Shown here: positions 26,098 through 35,602 of the stretch, piece by piece
How the letters are laid out: each line of letters opens with the position of its first letter
Numbering within the stretch: the stretch's first letter is position 1
From: a virus
Length of the DNA stretch: 64,000 bases
Virus record (IMG/VR): IMGVR_UViG_3300011115_000949
Coordinates: 1 to 64,000 of that record
Direction: 5' to 3' (one strand)
Notes under the pieces: generated by a model
What the model was told of the DNA's origin: nothing
Database searches by the model: none
What the model saw: the letters and a program-made list of their open reading frames with translations, nothing else
Program-made: the position numbers and the translations under genes

Positions 26098-26109
26098 AAC
26101 TGTGTTTAT

Positions 26110-26118
26110 AATAAATAT
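26110..26118 (-). promoter_or_regulatory. ATATTTATT variant upstream of dpdA
   Basis: The coding strand reads TATATTTATTATAAACAC, 12 bases before the dpdA ATG at 26097. It is a one-base variant of the recurring motif. Confidence 0.4.
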
Positions 26119-26124
26119 AATAAC

Positions 26125-26142
26125 TTTGACTTGAAAGCCAAA
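26125..26142 (-). terminator. Hairpin at the membrane-gene/dpdA junction, weak terminator candidate
   Basis: TTTGGCTT-TC-AAGTCAAA on the coding strand forms an 8-bp stem with one G-U pair. It lies between the 26145 stop and the motif before dpdA. No clear U-tract follows. It shares 17 bases with the 19.1 kb junction. Confidence 0.35.
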
Positions 26143-26144
26143 TT

Positions 26145-27155
26145 TTAGTTGTAAGTTATAGTATCATCATCTCTTTTTCTTCTAAAAATAGGAGGAACAA
26201 ATGAAAATGATTCTGTTGGGGGTGGGATAGGTTTTTCTTCTGGTTGACGAAGTGTAGTAACATCAGGAGGCAATGTTGGGTTTGGTCGTTCATTGTATAT
26301 AGGTTCTTCCTGAGGTACCACGTCAATAGGTTTTTCATTGTACATAGCTAGCTGCTCTGGTTTTCTGAGTTGAGCAAAAGCAAAGTTTGCTGCTATTACC
26401 AATGCAATAGCTAAAGGGTCAAATACAAATATAATGATTAATAAAAACCAATTAATAATTTTATCCATTGGATAACCAGTTAGTTTAGCAATGTATTTTA
26501 AAGGACCTAACTCGCCTGCTAATTCAGCGTTTGATTCTTTTTCTAATTTTTGTTCAGATAAAACAGCTATAGTAGAATCTAAAGTATTAATTTTGTTAGA
26601 TAATTTTTCTTCATCTTTAAGAGCATATTCAAGTTGTTTTTCATATGCTTTTCTATTTGCTGAAGACGTAGTGGTTAGGATATTTCCTTGTTTATCTTTA
26701 TATGTTTGGTTATTGTTTCCTAATGCTGAGCGAAGTTGAGATATACTTTGTTTTGTTTGTTGAAGTTGATCTGCTGTGAATGTTTTATCTTCAGTTTTAA
26801 GTTTAATTTTATTATCTATTAAAGCAATTTCTTTATCTACAACACCCGATTTATTTGCTGTATCTTGATAACCACTACTTAAGTAGCCATAAATACCTGC
26901 TGAGGTAATGACCATTAAAATTATAAGTGCTAGTGTTAGATAGAATCGTAATGCTATCCCTACTTTTTTCCAATATTGATAAAGTAAAGATGCTACTACT
27001 AGTTTAGCTACTTCAAGTGAAGATGCCATCCATATAACTGCTGTTTCTACACCTGCAAATAATTTTGCTAAACCAGTAACACTATAAAAGGCAGCTGCTG
27101 CACTAATAGACAGTGCAGACAGTGCTATAAATGTTGGTAATAAGTATTTTTTCAT
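26145..27155 (-). CDS. Polytopic membrane protein with central coiled coil
   Basis: The 336-residue protein has hydrophobic helices at about 5-25, 36-60, 72-92 and 234-258. A coiled-coil, glutamine/lysine-rich region at about 100-215 lies between helices 3 and 4 and probably faces one compartment. The C-terminal 70 residues are proline-rich. No family is recognised. It might be an envelope or superinfection protein; this is conjecture. Confidence 0.6.
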   Translation of the reverse strand: MKKYLLPTFIALSALSISAAAAFYSVTGLAKLFAGVETAVIWMASSLEVAKLVVASLLYQYWKKVGIALRFYLTLALIILMVITSAGIYGYLSSGYQDTANKSGVVDKEIALIDNKIKLKTEDKTFTADQLQQTKQSISQLRSALGNNNQTYKDKQGNILTTTSSANRKAYEKQLEYALKDEEKLSNKINTLDSTIAVLSEQKLEKESNAELAGELGPLKYIAKLTGYPMDKIINWFLLIIIFVFDPLAIALVIAANFAFAQLRKPEQLAMYNEKPIDVVPQEEPIYNERPNPTLPPDVTTLRQPEEKPIPPPTESFSFVPPIFRRKRDDDTITYN

Positions 27156-27161
27156 TTATTG

Positions 27162-28055
27162 TTAGGATAAAGCAGTTTTTACTGTATCTGTAAAATCTTT
27201 AAAGTCATCATCATCTGCTAACATAAATTTATATTTATCTGCTTCTTGTTTTGAGTATTTAAAATCCTCTCCTTCTTCACCATAATATACCCCATAAGTA
27301 AAATTAGTATATGGATCTTTATATTCACTTTCTTTTTCACCAGTTGATCCTTTAGAAACATATACTTTTAAATTGGAAAATATATCACGCATTGTTCCTC
27401 CATAAAACATTTTATCTGCATCAGCATCAAAATCCATATTAACACCCATGTCTTGCATTTTATTAGTATATTTGTCTCCTCCACTTTTAGTAGTTCTTTC
27501 AAAATCTTGCATACCTTGATATTCACTCCATAAAGCCCACATTAATTCAGGTTCAGTTTTTACACCTTCATCTAATCCCATGTCCCTTAATTGACTATTA
27601 CTTTGAACATAATAAATATTAAAAGGTAATATAACTGTATCTGGGTTATTTGATTTGGGTTGGTTAATTGGAGTTGATTTGCTTTCTATTACTTTAACAT
27701 CCCCGTCAGGAAGAAATGTGATAGTATATTCAAAATCATAATCTTTAGAAGGAGGAATAGTACTCCATTTATCTCTATTAGTAAAAAACCATTTTGAATA
27801 ATCAGGATCCATTTTTCCAAAATGTTTAACAAATATTTCAGATTGAAGAATTTGATTTTGTTCATCATTAATAGATTGAGGAATTTGATTCGTTTTAAAT
27901 TTAATTTTTCCTACAGGTTTATTATACACAGTTTGTTTAATAAAATTCGGAGCTATTTTAGAATCATCAGAATAAAAAGGACCTTTAGTTTGATTCTCAG
28001 TTAGTACCTTATTTATTTCCTCTTTAATAATTTGTTTGAGTTGAGATTTTTTCAT
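27162..28055 (-). CDS. Unknown protein with the N-terminal amphipathic helix motif
   Basis: The protein has 297 residues. Its first 18 residues (MKKSQLKQIIKEEINKVL) match the start of the 85-residue protein at 12580 (M-K-x-S-x-L-x-Q-I/L-I-x-E-E), followed by TEN, a possible L-x-E type prohead protease site. The remaining 270 residues are acidic, with no recognised domain. It precedes NrdA in the genome and has the ATATTTAT motif downstream of its stop region rather than upstream. A capsid-internal protein is a possibility. Confidence 0.55.
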   Translation of the reverse strand: MKKSQLKQIIKEEINKVLTENQTKGPFYSDDSKIAPNFIKQTVYNKPVGKIKFKTNQIPQSINDEQNQILQSEIFVKHFGKMDPDYSKWFFTNRDKWSTIPPSKDYDFEYTITFLPDGDVKVIESKSTPINQPKSNNPDTVILPFNIYYVQSNSQLRDMGLDEGVKTEPELMWALWSEYQGMQDFERTTKSGGDKYTNKMQDMGVNMDFDADADKMFYGGTMRDIFSNLKVYVSKGSTGEKESEYKDPYTNFTYGVYYGEEGEDFKYSKQEADKYKFMLADDDDFKDFTDTVKTALS

Positions 28056-28065
28056 GTTATTTTAT

Positions 28066-28074
28066 GATAAATAT
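28066..28074 (-). promoter_or_regulatory. ATATTTATC variant upstream of the 297-residue gene
   Basis: The coding strand reads AATATATTTATCATAAAATAAC directly before the ATG at 28055 (10-base gap). One-base variant of the recurring motif. Confidence 0.4.
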
Positions 28075-28075
28075 A

Positions 28076-29797
28076 TTAACCCTCACATGAAATGCACTCT
28101 GATAAACGTTGCAAATTATCGCCACGCAATACACTTTCAGTACGAAGATAATATAATGTTTTAATACCTTGCTTCCATGCTTCCTTATGTACCTGACTAA
28201 TCCACTTTGGTGTGTCATTAGGGTCAAAACATAAGTTTAATGAAATTGCTTGGTCAACGTATTTTTGTCTGATACCATTTTGTTTTACAATTTCTAATTG
28301 ATTAATTTCTTTAAATGTTAAAAATACTTCTTTTTCTTCATCTGAAAGAATATAATTAGGTAATCCATAAACAGAACCTTGATCTTTTAAAATTTGTTCC
28401 CAAACGCTATCAATGTTGTATCCTTTTTTCTCAAGTAATTCTTCTAGTATTTTATTTCGTTTAATAAAAACACCTTTTGCTGTTTTTAAATTATAAACGT
28501 TTGCAGGAATAGGTTCGATTGAAGGCGATACACCACCTGAAATGTGAGCGTTTGATACTGTAGGTGCAGGTGCTAAATGGTGGGTATGTCTTAAACCTGT
28601 ACCTTTACACCATTCAGGTTCGCCGTATAATTCTGCTTGTGCTTTAGATGCTTTTAAAGTTTCTTTTTCAATAAATTCAAACATTAATCTTGTATAAGCA
28701 TTTGCTTGAATACCCACAAATGGGATTCCTTTTGATTGTAAAAACGTATGCCAACCTAAAACACCTAACCCAATTGCTCTACCTTTAATAGCTGAGCGAA
28801 CTGTGTTTTCCATGAATTTAATGTTTTTAGCTCTATCTATAAATTCTTGAAGTACACCTTCTAGGAACCAACATGATAATTCAGGTAATGTCATTCCATT
28901 TTCAAATTTATATTCTTTCCATTCATCCCAACGAGCTAAGTTAAGTGAAGATAAACAACAAATAAATGAATGTAATTCATCTGTGTACAAAGCAATTTCA
29001 GTACAAATGTTAGTCATTGATACATGTAAATTGTTGTTTTTGTATGCTTGAGGACTTGCATTGTTAACATTGTCTTCAAACATAATATAGGGTTCACCTG
29101 TTTCAAGACGTGTTTTTAATATTTCACCCCACAATTTTAATGCTTTAGGATCTTTTTCTTCAAGTTTATTCATGAAAACATCATCTACAACTACACACTG
29201 GTGTAAGTTAAGACATTGACGGTTAACATCTCCTTTAGGACGACGGATACCTAAAAATTCTTCAATATCAGGATGGTGAATGCTTAAATTAACTGAAGCT
29301 GCTCCTCTACGTACTGAACCTTGGTTAGTAGCTAAAATAGTTGAATCATATATTTTACACCAAGGAACTACACCTTCAGATACACCATTGTCTCTAATTG
29401 CTTTTCCTCTTCCACGAATACGAGATACACCAATTCCTACTCCACCACCTTGAGATGATAGACGCATTAGTTCTGAGTTTGCATCTGCGATGCCTTCAAT
29501 ACTATCACCTACATCAATTCCAAAACATGAAATAGGCATTCCACGTTCAGTTCCCATGTTTGATAAAACAGGAGAAGCTAAACATAACCAGTTTTTAACT
29601 ATTGCTTCATAGAAAAACGGTTGTAAATCTTTTCTTCTTAAGCGGCGAGCAGCAAATTTGCTTACTCGTTTATAAGCATCAAAAACATCTTCATCAGGTA
29701 GTAAATACCCTTTTGAAATCATACTTACTGCGATGTCATCCATCCATTCAGGATATGACTTTCCTTTAATCCAATTTGTTGTGTCTACTGTGCTCAT
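28076..29797 (-). CDS. nrdA: Class I ribonucleotide reductase, large subunit
   Basis: The start is ATG at 29797, overlapping the NrdB TGA as ATGA; an alternative ATG at 29809 would add four residues inside nrdB. The 573-residue protein has the catalytic cysteine positions (PISCFGI, the N-x-C-x-E loop NICTEI, and ICCLSSLNL), the SQGGGVGIGVSRI and GSVRRGAASVNL segments, and the redox tail CISCEG. It is shorter than E. coli NrdA because the N-terminal ATP cone is missing, so allosteric shut-off by dATP is probably lost. This is common in phage enzymes and favours dNTP supply. Confidence 0.93.
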   Translation of the reverse strand: MSTVDTTNWIKGKSYPEWMDDIAVSMISKGYLLPDEDVFDAYKRVSKFAARRLRRKDLQPFFYEAIVKNWLCLASPVLSNMGTERGMPISCFGIDVGDSIEGIADANSELMRLSSQGGGVGIGVSRIRGRGKAIRDNGVSEGVVPWCKIYDSTILATNQGSVRRGAASVNLSIHHPDIEEFLGIRRPKGDVNRQCLNLHQCVVVDDVFMNKLEEKDPKALKLWGEILKTRLETGEPYIMFEDNVNNASPQAYKNNNLHVSMTNICTEIALYTDELHSFICCLSSLNLARWDEWKEYKFENGMTLPELSCWFLEGVLQEFIDRAKNIKFMENTVRSAIKGRAIGLGVLGWHTFLQSKGIPFVGIQANAYTRLMFEFIEKETLKASKAQAELYGEPEWCKGTGLRHTHHLAPAPTVSNAHISGGVSPSIEPIPANVYNLKTAKGVFIKRNKILEELLEKKGYNIDSVWEQILKDQGSVYGLPNYILSDEEKEVFLTFKEINQLEIVKQNGIRQKYVDQAISLNLCFDPNDTPKWISQVHKEAWKQGIKTLYYLRTESVLRGDNLQRLSECISCEG

Positions 29798-30744
29798 AAA
29801 TCTGACCAATCTGCTGTTGATTTTGCATAACTTGTTACTCTACCTGCAAAGAAATCTTGATGTGTTTTACCACTTGTTAAATGACCAAACCATTCCATTT
29901 GCTTTAATAAATTAGGATCAATGTCATTATAAATTGCTTGATATCCTAATTCAACTAACTTTTCGTTTGCTCTTGCTTTAATAAATGCTTTTAATTGTTC
30001 TTTATTTAAACCATCAATATCACCCATTTCAAATGCTTTTTCAATAAAATCAAATTCTAATTTTACTGATAATTCACATGCTTCAACTATTTTAGTTCTT
30101 AATGTTGGGGTGTTTAATTCAGGTTGTTCTTCTAATAATTTTCTAAATAACCAACATCCTGCTTTTGAATGTAATGATTCATCACGTACACTCCACTCAA
30201 CAATCTGACCTGTACCTTTCATTAAATTACGCAATTGAAAACTCATTAATACAGCAAATGATGAAAATAAATTTACACCTTCAGTAAATGCTGAAAATAT
30301 AGCTAATGATAGTGCTTTTTCTTCTATTGTAGTGCCAGGTACTTCAATTAAACGTTCTATTTTATTTTTAGATGTTTCATCTTCCATAAAAGCAGCAAAA
30401 TCATCTAAACCTAATTCTTCATTTAAACGAGCATATGCTTCAGCATGTATTGATTCAAAATCAGCAAATACACGAGCCATTGCTTGTACTTCTGGTTTTG
30501 GAAACCATACTGATACTTTTGTTGACCAATAGTCGTTAACATGTACTTCTGTTTGAGCAAATGATTTTAATATGTTTCCAATTAAATTCTTTTCAGGTTC
30601 GCTTAATTTTAATTTCCAATCGTTTAAATCAGAAGCTAATGGTACTTCATCTGCTAACCAATGTGCTCTGTGTTGGTCTTTGTAAAAATTAAACGCGTCT
30701 TGATATTCAAACGGTTTATAATAAATTCGTGGTTCGGTTATCAT
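29794..30744 (-). CDS. nrdB: Class I ribonucleotide reductase, small subunit
   Basis: The protein has 316 residues. Diiron ligands and the radical tyrosine are in place: E66 (AQTEVH, glutamate where E. coli has aspartate), ESIHAEAY (E97, H100, Y104), E155 (FTEGVN) and RDESLH (E189, H192). The C-terminus ending in WSDL is the peptide that docks on NrdA. It provides the tyrosyl radical for NrdA, directly downstream. Confidence 0.94.
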   Translation of the reverse strand: MITEPRIYYKPFEYQDAFNFYKDQHRAHWLADEVPLASDLNDWKLKLSEPEKNLIGNILKSFAQTEVHVNDYWSTKVSVWFPKPEVQAMARVFADFESIHAEAYARLNEELGLDDFAAFMEDETSKNKIERLIEVPGTTIEEKALSLAIFSAFTEGVNLFSSFAVLMSFQLRNLMKGTGQIVEWSVRDESLHSKAGCWLFRKLLEEQPELNTPTLRTKIVEACELSVKLEFDFIEKAFEMGDIDGLNKEQLKAFIKARANEKLVELGYQAIYNDIDPNLLKQMEWFGHLTSGKTHQDFFAGRVTSYAKSTADWSDL

Positions 30745-30750
30745 AAATTA

Positions 30751-32124
30751 CTATTTATTCAGTGCAAAAAATTGTTTAGCTAAATATTCCTTGTCTAAGT
30801 TATCTAATCCTATCTCTGTTTTAGACTGTTTGGGTCTAACGTTTTGTGCGTCTTCTTCCTCTTCAGTCATTTCATTTAATATATCTATATGTCCTGTAGA
30901 TGTATCTACCTTAGCATTAAAGGTCATTCCATCCATTCCATATCGGTTCTTCATAATATGAAACCTTCCAGTTCCGTTAACTTTATCCTTTTTCTGTCTT
31001 GATAAAGACATTGCAAAATCCGCGATCATAATTTTATCGTAGGATCCTGCAGCTTTATCGCCTTCTATAATATTATCTTTTGCGCCAGCTCTATTAACCT
31101 GTGACACGCTCCATACTGGAAGCTTAAGTTCACGAGCTAATCCCTTGGTACTAGTATAAATATCATCTATTTCCTCTTTACGTTCACCATTTCTTCTTTT
31201 TGATGAAAGAAGGTCAACATAATCTATAATAACTAAATCTGGTTTGAAATCTAAATCTATACACTTTTTAATGTGAGATTCTATGGTAGACATCGATGCT
31301 TTTCCCATTGGGTATTCTTTTACAATAAGTTGACCGGGAAGATCAGATGTAGCGTCTACTACTTTTTCTTTATTTACTTTTAATTTATCTACGGATATAC
31401 GAGTAAAGAAAGCATCATATCGTTTTCCCACGTATCCTTCACTTAATTCTAAAGTATAATGTATTACGTTATATCCTAAACTAACAGCATGTGCTCCTAA
31501 TGCAATAAGTGTCCAAGATTTACCCCCACCCGGATTTCCGAATATTAATCCAAAATCACCTTCACCTAATCCACCTTGTAACATTTCGTTAAACATCGGC
31601 CAAGGTGTAGGTACTGGAGAGCGGTCTTCGTCTCTATAACGAGATTCAATGTCTTTGTTGTATTCGTGGCCTATATTTTTGTCTTGACCTGAACGTAAAG
31701 CGCTGTCAATTAATAGTCTAATAGAATCGTAGTTACCTGCTTTAAGTAAATCTACCGAATTTAAAAGCGCTTTTTTTAATTGTTGGTTTTTACAAAAATT
31801 AGTAAACTCTTCTTTTACATAAGTTAAGTCAGTTTCGTCAGATGCTTTATAAGCTTCTTTTAGTTGTTCTTTAATTGAAACCTGAAGTACATCGTTTTCG
31901 ACTTTCTTCATTTCGGTTTTAAGAACATCCATAGTAGGATTGGTGTGGTATTTTATATAGTATTTTAATACCTCATTTACAATCCATTTGTGGGCTGTAT
32001 TACTAAAATATTCGTCTATAAGAATATCATTTACGTTTTGTAAAAATGGTTTATCTGTTAGTAATGCAGAAATAACCTTTGTTTGGAAACCAATTCCATA
32101 ATTTTCAATACTCTGTAATGTCAT
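30751..32124 (-). CDS. 41: Replicative DNA helicase, DnaB/gp41-like
   Basis: The protein has 457 residues, the size of T4 gp41 (475). Walker A GNPGGGKSW (196-204), Walker B DLVIIDYVDLLSS (about 297-309), and an N-terminal helical domain fit the DnaB/RecA hexameric helicases. It unwinds DNA at the fork and would recruit primase. No primase gene is seen in this window. It follows the 5' nuclease and precedes nrdB. Confidence 0.9.
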   Translation of the reverse strand: MTLQSIENYGIGFQTKVISALLTDKPFLQNVNDILIDEYFSNTAHKWIVNEVLKYYIKYHTNPTMDVLKTEMKKVENDVLQVSIKEQLKEAYKASDETDLTYVKEEFTNFCKNQQLKKALLNSVDLLKAGNYDSIRLLIDSALRSGQDKNIGHEYNKDIESRYRDEDRSPVPTPWPMFNEMLQGGLGEGDFGLIFGNPGGGKSWTLIALGAHAVSLGYNVIHYTLELSEGYVGKRYDAFFTRISVDKLKVNKEKVVDATSDLPGQLIVKEYPMGKASMSTIESHIKKCIDLDFKPDLVIIDYVDLLSSKRRNGERKEEIDDIYTSTKGLARELKLPVWSVSQVNRAGAKDNIIEGDKAAGSYDKIMIADFAMSLSRQKKDKVNGTGRFHIMKNRYGMDGMTFNAKVDTSTGHIDILNEMTEEEEDAQNVRPKQSKTEIGLDNLDKEYLAKQFFALNK

Positions 32125-32131
32125 AACTTAT

Positions 32132-33178
32132 TTATTTTGCTTTATTATATCTGTCTAATATTGTCCAATTGTTTCTAAGCCAAAATTCAATATCCTTTAA
32201 AATATTACCTAATCCATCTTCATGATACATTTTAACAAATGAAGGAATATCTAATTTGAATGGAGCTGCTTTCATATACTCTAATATATAAGCTTTTTCT
32301 GCTTCATCAAGCATAGGATTTTCTAAATCCATAACTTTTTTATTTCTTTCTATATTTTCAAAATCAAATATGATTCGAGAATATATAAGATGTTCTTTAT
32401 GTTTTGCTTCACAAATAGAAAATATCTTGTCTAATGTAATTTTTTCATCACCAAACAATTCAGGGAACATTTTAGGTAATTTTTTAGGACCTAAACCTTT
32501 TACCCCTGGTATTTTGTCTGATCCATCTCCAGTTAATGTTTTAAGCATTAAAAAATTGTATGGGTAAACACCATATTTGTCTTTAACTTTTTTAGGTGTA
32601 TAAAATTCTTTTTCTATAGCAGCATAAACAGTAATATTGTCGTCTACTAACTGTAGAAGATCTTTATCTGTAGATACAACGTATGCTTTTGTTTTGTTGT
32701 CTTTAGATATTTCCTTACTTAAAAATGCTATAATGTCGTCTGCTTCTACTTTATCTATAGATAAAACTTTAACTGGTAAGCATTGTAAGTAATGAATTAG
32801 TCTTCCTATTTGATCTGCTTTTGATTCGTTTTCTTCGTCTATGTCGTTAAATAACTCTTTAGTCATTTTAACAGCATTTCTACCTGATTTATATTCGGGG
32901 AGCAGGTTCTTCCTGTTTATGGTAGAACCCACTCCATCAAATATAACATGAATAGATGTTGGTTGTATTTGTTTAACCAGTGCACCTAACGATCTTAAAA
33001 ATCCACCTAAACCCCCAACATGCGTTCCTTGAGAATTTATATAATTTAAAACAGCAAAATTTCTAAAAAACAGATTTAATCCATCTATAAGCAAAATTCT
33101 ATTTTCTGCTTTAGGTGCAGTCTGTTTTCCATCCTCTTGAATGTTGTCAAGAAGTTTAAGTAGATCTTTATTGTTCAT
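32132..33178 (-). CDS. rnh: 5'-3' exonuclease / FEN-type nuclease (T4 RNase H-like)
   Basis: The protein has 348 residues. It has the FEN metal-site motifs LLIDGLNLFF (29-38, with D32), KVEADDIIAF and VSTDKDLLQL, in the usual order, and GDGSDKIPGVKGLGPKK, the helix-hairpin-helix-like DNA-binding turn. T4 RNase H removes RNA primers from lagging strands with the same fold. The gene overlaps uvsX by 11 bases. Confidence 0.9.
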   Translation of the reverse strand: MNNKDLLKLLDNIQEDGKQTAPKAENRILLIDGLNLFFRNFAVLNYINSQGTHVGGLGGFLRSLGALVKQIQPTSIHVIFDGVGSTINRKNLLPEYKSGRNAVKMTKELFNDIDEENESKADQIGRLIHYLQCLPVKVLSIDKVEADDIIAFLSKEISKDNKTKAYVVSTDKDLLQLVDDNITVYAAIEKEFYTPKKVKDKYGVYPYNFLMLKTLTGDGSDKIPGVKGLGPKKLPKMFPELFGDEKITLDKIFSICEAKHKEHLIYSRIIFDFENIERNKKVMDLENPMLDEAEKAYILEYMKAAPFKLDIPSFVKMYHEDGLGNILKDIEFWLRNNWTILDRYNKAK

Positions 33179-34253
33179 CTTCTAGTAAAGGTATGTCTTT
33201 AACGTTTTCTTCCCAATCTGTATTGTCTTCTACTAAGTCAAAATCCGCTGATCCTAATATTTGAGACCATTCATTTGAGTGATCTTTCTTATAATTGTCA
33301 ACTGCTGATTTTTCATCAGGTATAAAACCATGAACTGTCATTGTAATAGTACCTTTAGTAGTAATACCTGTAACGTGGTTTTTATCGCATGATACTTTAG
33401 TACGTTTAGCGAATTCTACCTCTTTACCGTTTTTAGTTGCTTTGATTTTACTAGTACCACTATTTGTAATATTACCAAATGTTAATACAATTGTTGAGTC
33501 TAAAAACATTGTCTCACCGTTTTTCATTTTCATTTTAGGTTGAGACATAATTGTTTCAGCAGGTGCAACCCAAATTTTATTGATTGCAACCATTGTATTT
33601 GTGTACTGTGAACTTTCTTTACGTGATAGTGGAAAACGTTGGTTAATAAAATTACCAAACTGTTGAGACATAGCTCCTGCATTCCACATAGGATTGTTTT
33701 TATTTGCTTCTATACTCATTTTACAAGGTATAGAACCAATGCTATCCCATAGGAAACACAAGTCATAAGGTAAATTACCTTTACGCTGTTCATCTAATAG
33801 GTCAGCAATGAATTCAGCTACATCTTCAATTGTGTTTAGTGTTCCTCTATCTGCGTATAAGAAGAATCCCTTATAGTTAGTAACCTCGCCTGTTTCTTTA
33901 TCAACAACAGGTTCGATTTGAAACCCCATTTGTTGAGCATGGTTCCAACTCCACTTCATTTCCGTAATAATAAAAACAGGTAAAATTCCCATTTTCTGAG
34001 CGTTTACCGCTAGCTCTAACAACGCTGTTGTTTTACCAGTGTCGGAATGACCTCTAAGTAAGGAAATATGTCCTATAGGCGCTCCAGGGATACTAAGTAT
34101 TTCCTGGAGTGCTTTAGAGAACGGGATCCATTTCTGTTCCTTAAACTTAACGTTGTTGTTAAGTCCTTTCTTTTCCTTGAACTTATCTAATTCAAAACCT
34201 GACTTTAACTGGGTACTAACAGCGGCTGTCAACGAGGTTGATTTCTTTGCCAT
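33168..34253 (-). CDS. uvsX: RecA-like recombinase UvsX
   Basis: The protein has 361 residues (T4 UvsX 391). Walker A GHSDTGKTT (68-76), CFLWDSIGSIP (Walker B region) and the loop with GNFINQRFPLSR fit RecA-fold recombinases. It forms filaments on single-stranded DNA and starts recombination-dependent replication. It follows gp32 directly. Confidence 0.9.
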   Translation of the reverse strand: MAKKSTSLTAAVSTQLKSGFELDKFKEKKGLNNNVKFKEQKWIPFSKALQEILSIPGAPIGHISLLRGHSDTGKTTALLELAVNAQKMGILPVFIITEMKWSWNHAQQMGFQIEPVVDKETGEVTNYKGFFLYADRGTLNTIEDVAEFIADLLDEQRKGNLPYDLCFLWDSIGSIPCKMSIEANKNNPMWNAGAMSQQFGNFINQRFPLSRKESSQYTNTMVAINKIWVAPAETIMSQPKMKMKNGETMFLDSTIVLTFGNITNSGTSKIKATKNGKEVEFAKRTKVSCDKNHVTGITTKGTITMTVHGFIPDEKSAVDNYKKDHSNEWSQILGSADFDLVEDNTDWEENVKDIPLLEDEQ

Positions 34254-34255
34254 AA

Positions 34256-35080
34256 TTAGTCTTCGTCTTCAAATAATTTATCAAATTTGTCTGCTTTAGA
34301 TTCTTTAGTTTTTAATTTATAATTAGTATCCTTTTTAGGTTCATCTATTACAAATGGTGCTTCTTCAGTCTCTTCTTCATCATCTACATCACTTGCATCT
34401 TCAGCATCTGGGTTTAACCAGTTTTGAAGTGTTTCTTTTAATTTGTCAAAAGACATTTTATATGTAGATTGAATTTCAAGAATGTTGGGTTGTTCTTCTA
34501 AAAATTTCTCTATATCCGCTTTGTTTGTACTGAGTGGAGATACTTTTGGTTTAATACGAATTGATGATTTTAAACCTTGACGACCACCAATATCACCTGT
34601 TATGGTTTCAACTGTAAAGTCACGACCATCTTGGATGTCTGTGTAGTCACCATAGTCTTCATCATCTGCAATACCTAATAATTGCATATAAATTTCTTTA
34701 CCAAATTCCCAAAGGCGTACACCTTTATCTTCTTCGCCACGTACAATAACGGGAGCGAATATACGCATTTTAGGTTCTAATTTTTTAGCTAACTTCCAGT
34801 TTTCTTTGTCGTTGCTTTGACGTAACTGTTTAGCAAATTCTACAATTGGATCTTTTTCACCCCAGTTAGTTAATGCATAAATAGGAAACTTAGAGAATCC
34901 ATAATGCAAAAATACTTCTTTAAACGGGTTGTTTTTGTCAAGTTTAGATGGAACGATCCTAATCTGATACTTGCCCTCTTGTTTTGGCTTCCAAAGGTAC
35001 TTACTGTAGTCTACCTTTTCTTTTTTCTGCCCTGATGTTTGTAAGGCGTTGAGTTTGTTTTTGATTGATTTTAAATCCAT
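34256..35080 (-). CDS. 32: Single-stranded DNA-binding protein, gp32-like
   Basis: The protein has 274 residues. The core has KYLWKPKQEGKYQIRIVPSK near residue 30 and KMRIFAPVIVRGEED, the usual OB-fold start of phage gp32 proteins. The C-terminal 70 residues are very acidic (DDEEETEEAP and a final LFEDED), the tail that recruits partners. The Zn-binding cysteines of T4 gp32 are absent. It is placed first in the gp32-uvsX-nuclease-helicase run and has a junction motif upstream. Confidence 0.87.
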   Translation of the reverse strand: MDLKSIKNKLNALQTSGQKKEKVDYSKYLWKPKQEGKYQIRIVPSKLDKNNPFKEVFLHYGFSKFPIYALTNWGEKDPIVEFAKQLRQSNDKENWKLAKKLEPKMRIFAPVIVRGEEDKGVRLWEFGKEIYMQLLGIADDEDYGDYTDIQDGRDFTVETITGDIGGRQGLKSSIRIKPKVSPLSTNKADIEKFLEEQPNILEIQSTYKMSFDKLKETLQNWLNPDAEDASDVDDEEETEEAPFVIDEPKKDTNYKLKTKESKADKFDKLFEDED

Positions 35081-35107
35081 AAAATATAACTTTTAATTGT
35101 TTGTAAC

Positions 35108-35116
35108 TATAAATGT
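35108..35116 (-). promoter_or_regulatory. ACATTTATA variant upstream of gp32
   Basis: The coding strand reads ACATTTATAGTTACAAAC about 27 bases before the gp32 ATG; a two-base variant of the recurring motif. Confidence 0.35.
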
Positions 35117-35123
35117 ATAGAAC

Positions 35124-35147
35124 CTTTACTTGGACGCCAAGTTAAAG
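35124..35147 (-). terminator. Hairpin at the 152-residue gene/gp32 junction
   Basis: The coding strand has CTTTAACTTGG-CGT-CCAAGTAAAG, a stem of about 10 bp with one bulge, overlapping the TAA of the upstream gene. There is only a weak U-tract. It separates the polymerase-like operon from gp32. Confidence 0.45.
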
Positions 35148-35600
35148 CTCTACAATTTTATAAATTTTGGTATTTAACTGTTTCACTTCCCCGTGTTGAG
35201 TAAGTAATATACAATTTTTATAATGTTGCCAGTTAATTTTGTACGTTGGATCAACTACGCCCCCGTTTAGTTTTTTAATCAAATCGTTTAGGGCGTTGAT
35301 GGTATATAATGTATTTGATTCTTTTTTACGATGTACTAATATTGTGTTTGAAGGAATGCTGTCTACATTACCCTGTTCAACATTGTAAGTGATGACATAT
35401 TCATTAGTGCTCTTAACAAAAAGCACAAACATCTTATTGTACATTATACTATAAGTAGATGACAATGTCTTAATCAAGTCATCTAAATAGTTTTGCTGAG
35501 TGAAGGTAGCAAATAACCTGTTATTCATAGAATCAGTTTCGTTAATAAAATCGTACTGATTATAAATATTGGGTAGGGTTTCAAACGCGACGGGTTCCAT
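35142..35600 (-). CDS. Unknown protein following the polymerase-like gene
   Basis: The 152-residue protein has no recognised domain. Segments such as NRLFATFTQQNYLDDLI and NWQHYKNCILL suggest a compact fold. It begins 2 bases after the family-A-like polymerase gene and may be a partner of it. Function unknown. Confidence 0.6.
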   Translation of the reverse strand: MEPVAFETLPNIYNQYDFINETDSMNNRLFATFTQQNYLDDLIKTLSSTYSIMYNKMFVLFVKSTNEYVITYNVEQGNVDSIPSNTILVHRKKESNTLYTINALNDLIKKLNGGVVDPTYKINWQHYKNCILLTQHGEVKQLNTKIYKIVEL

Positions 35601-35602
35601 AA

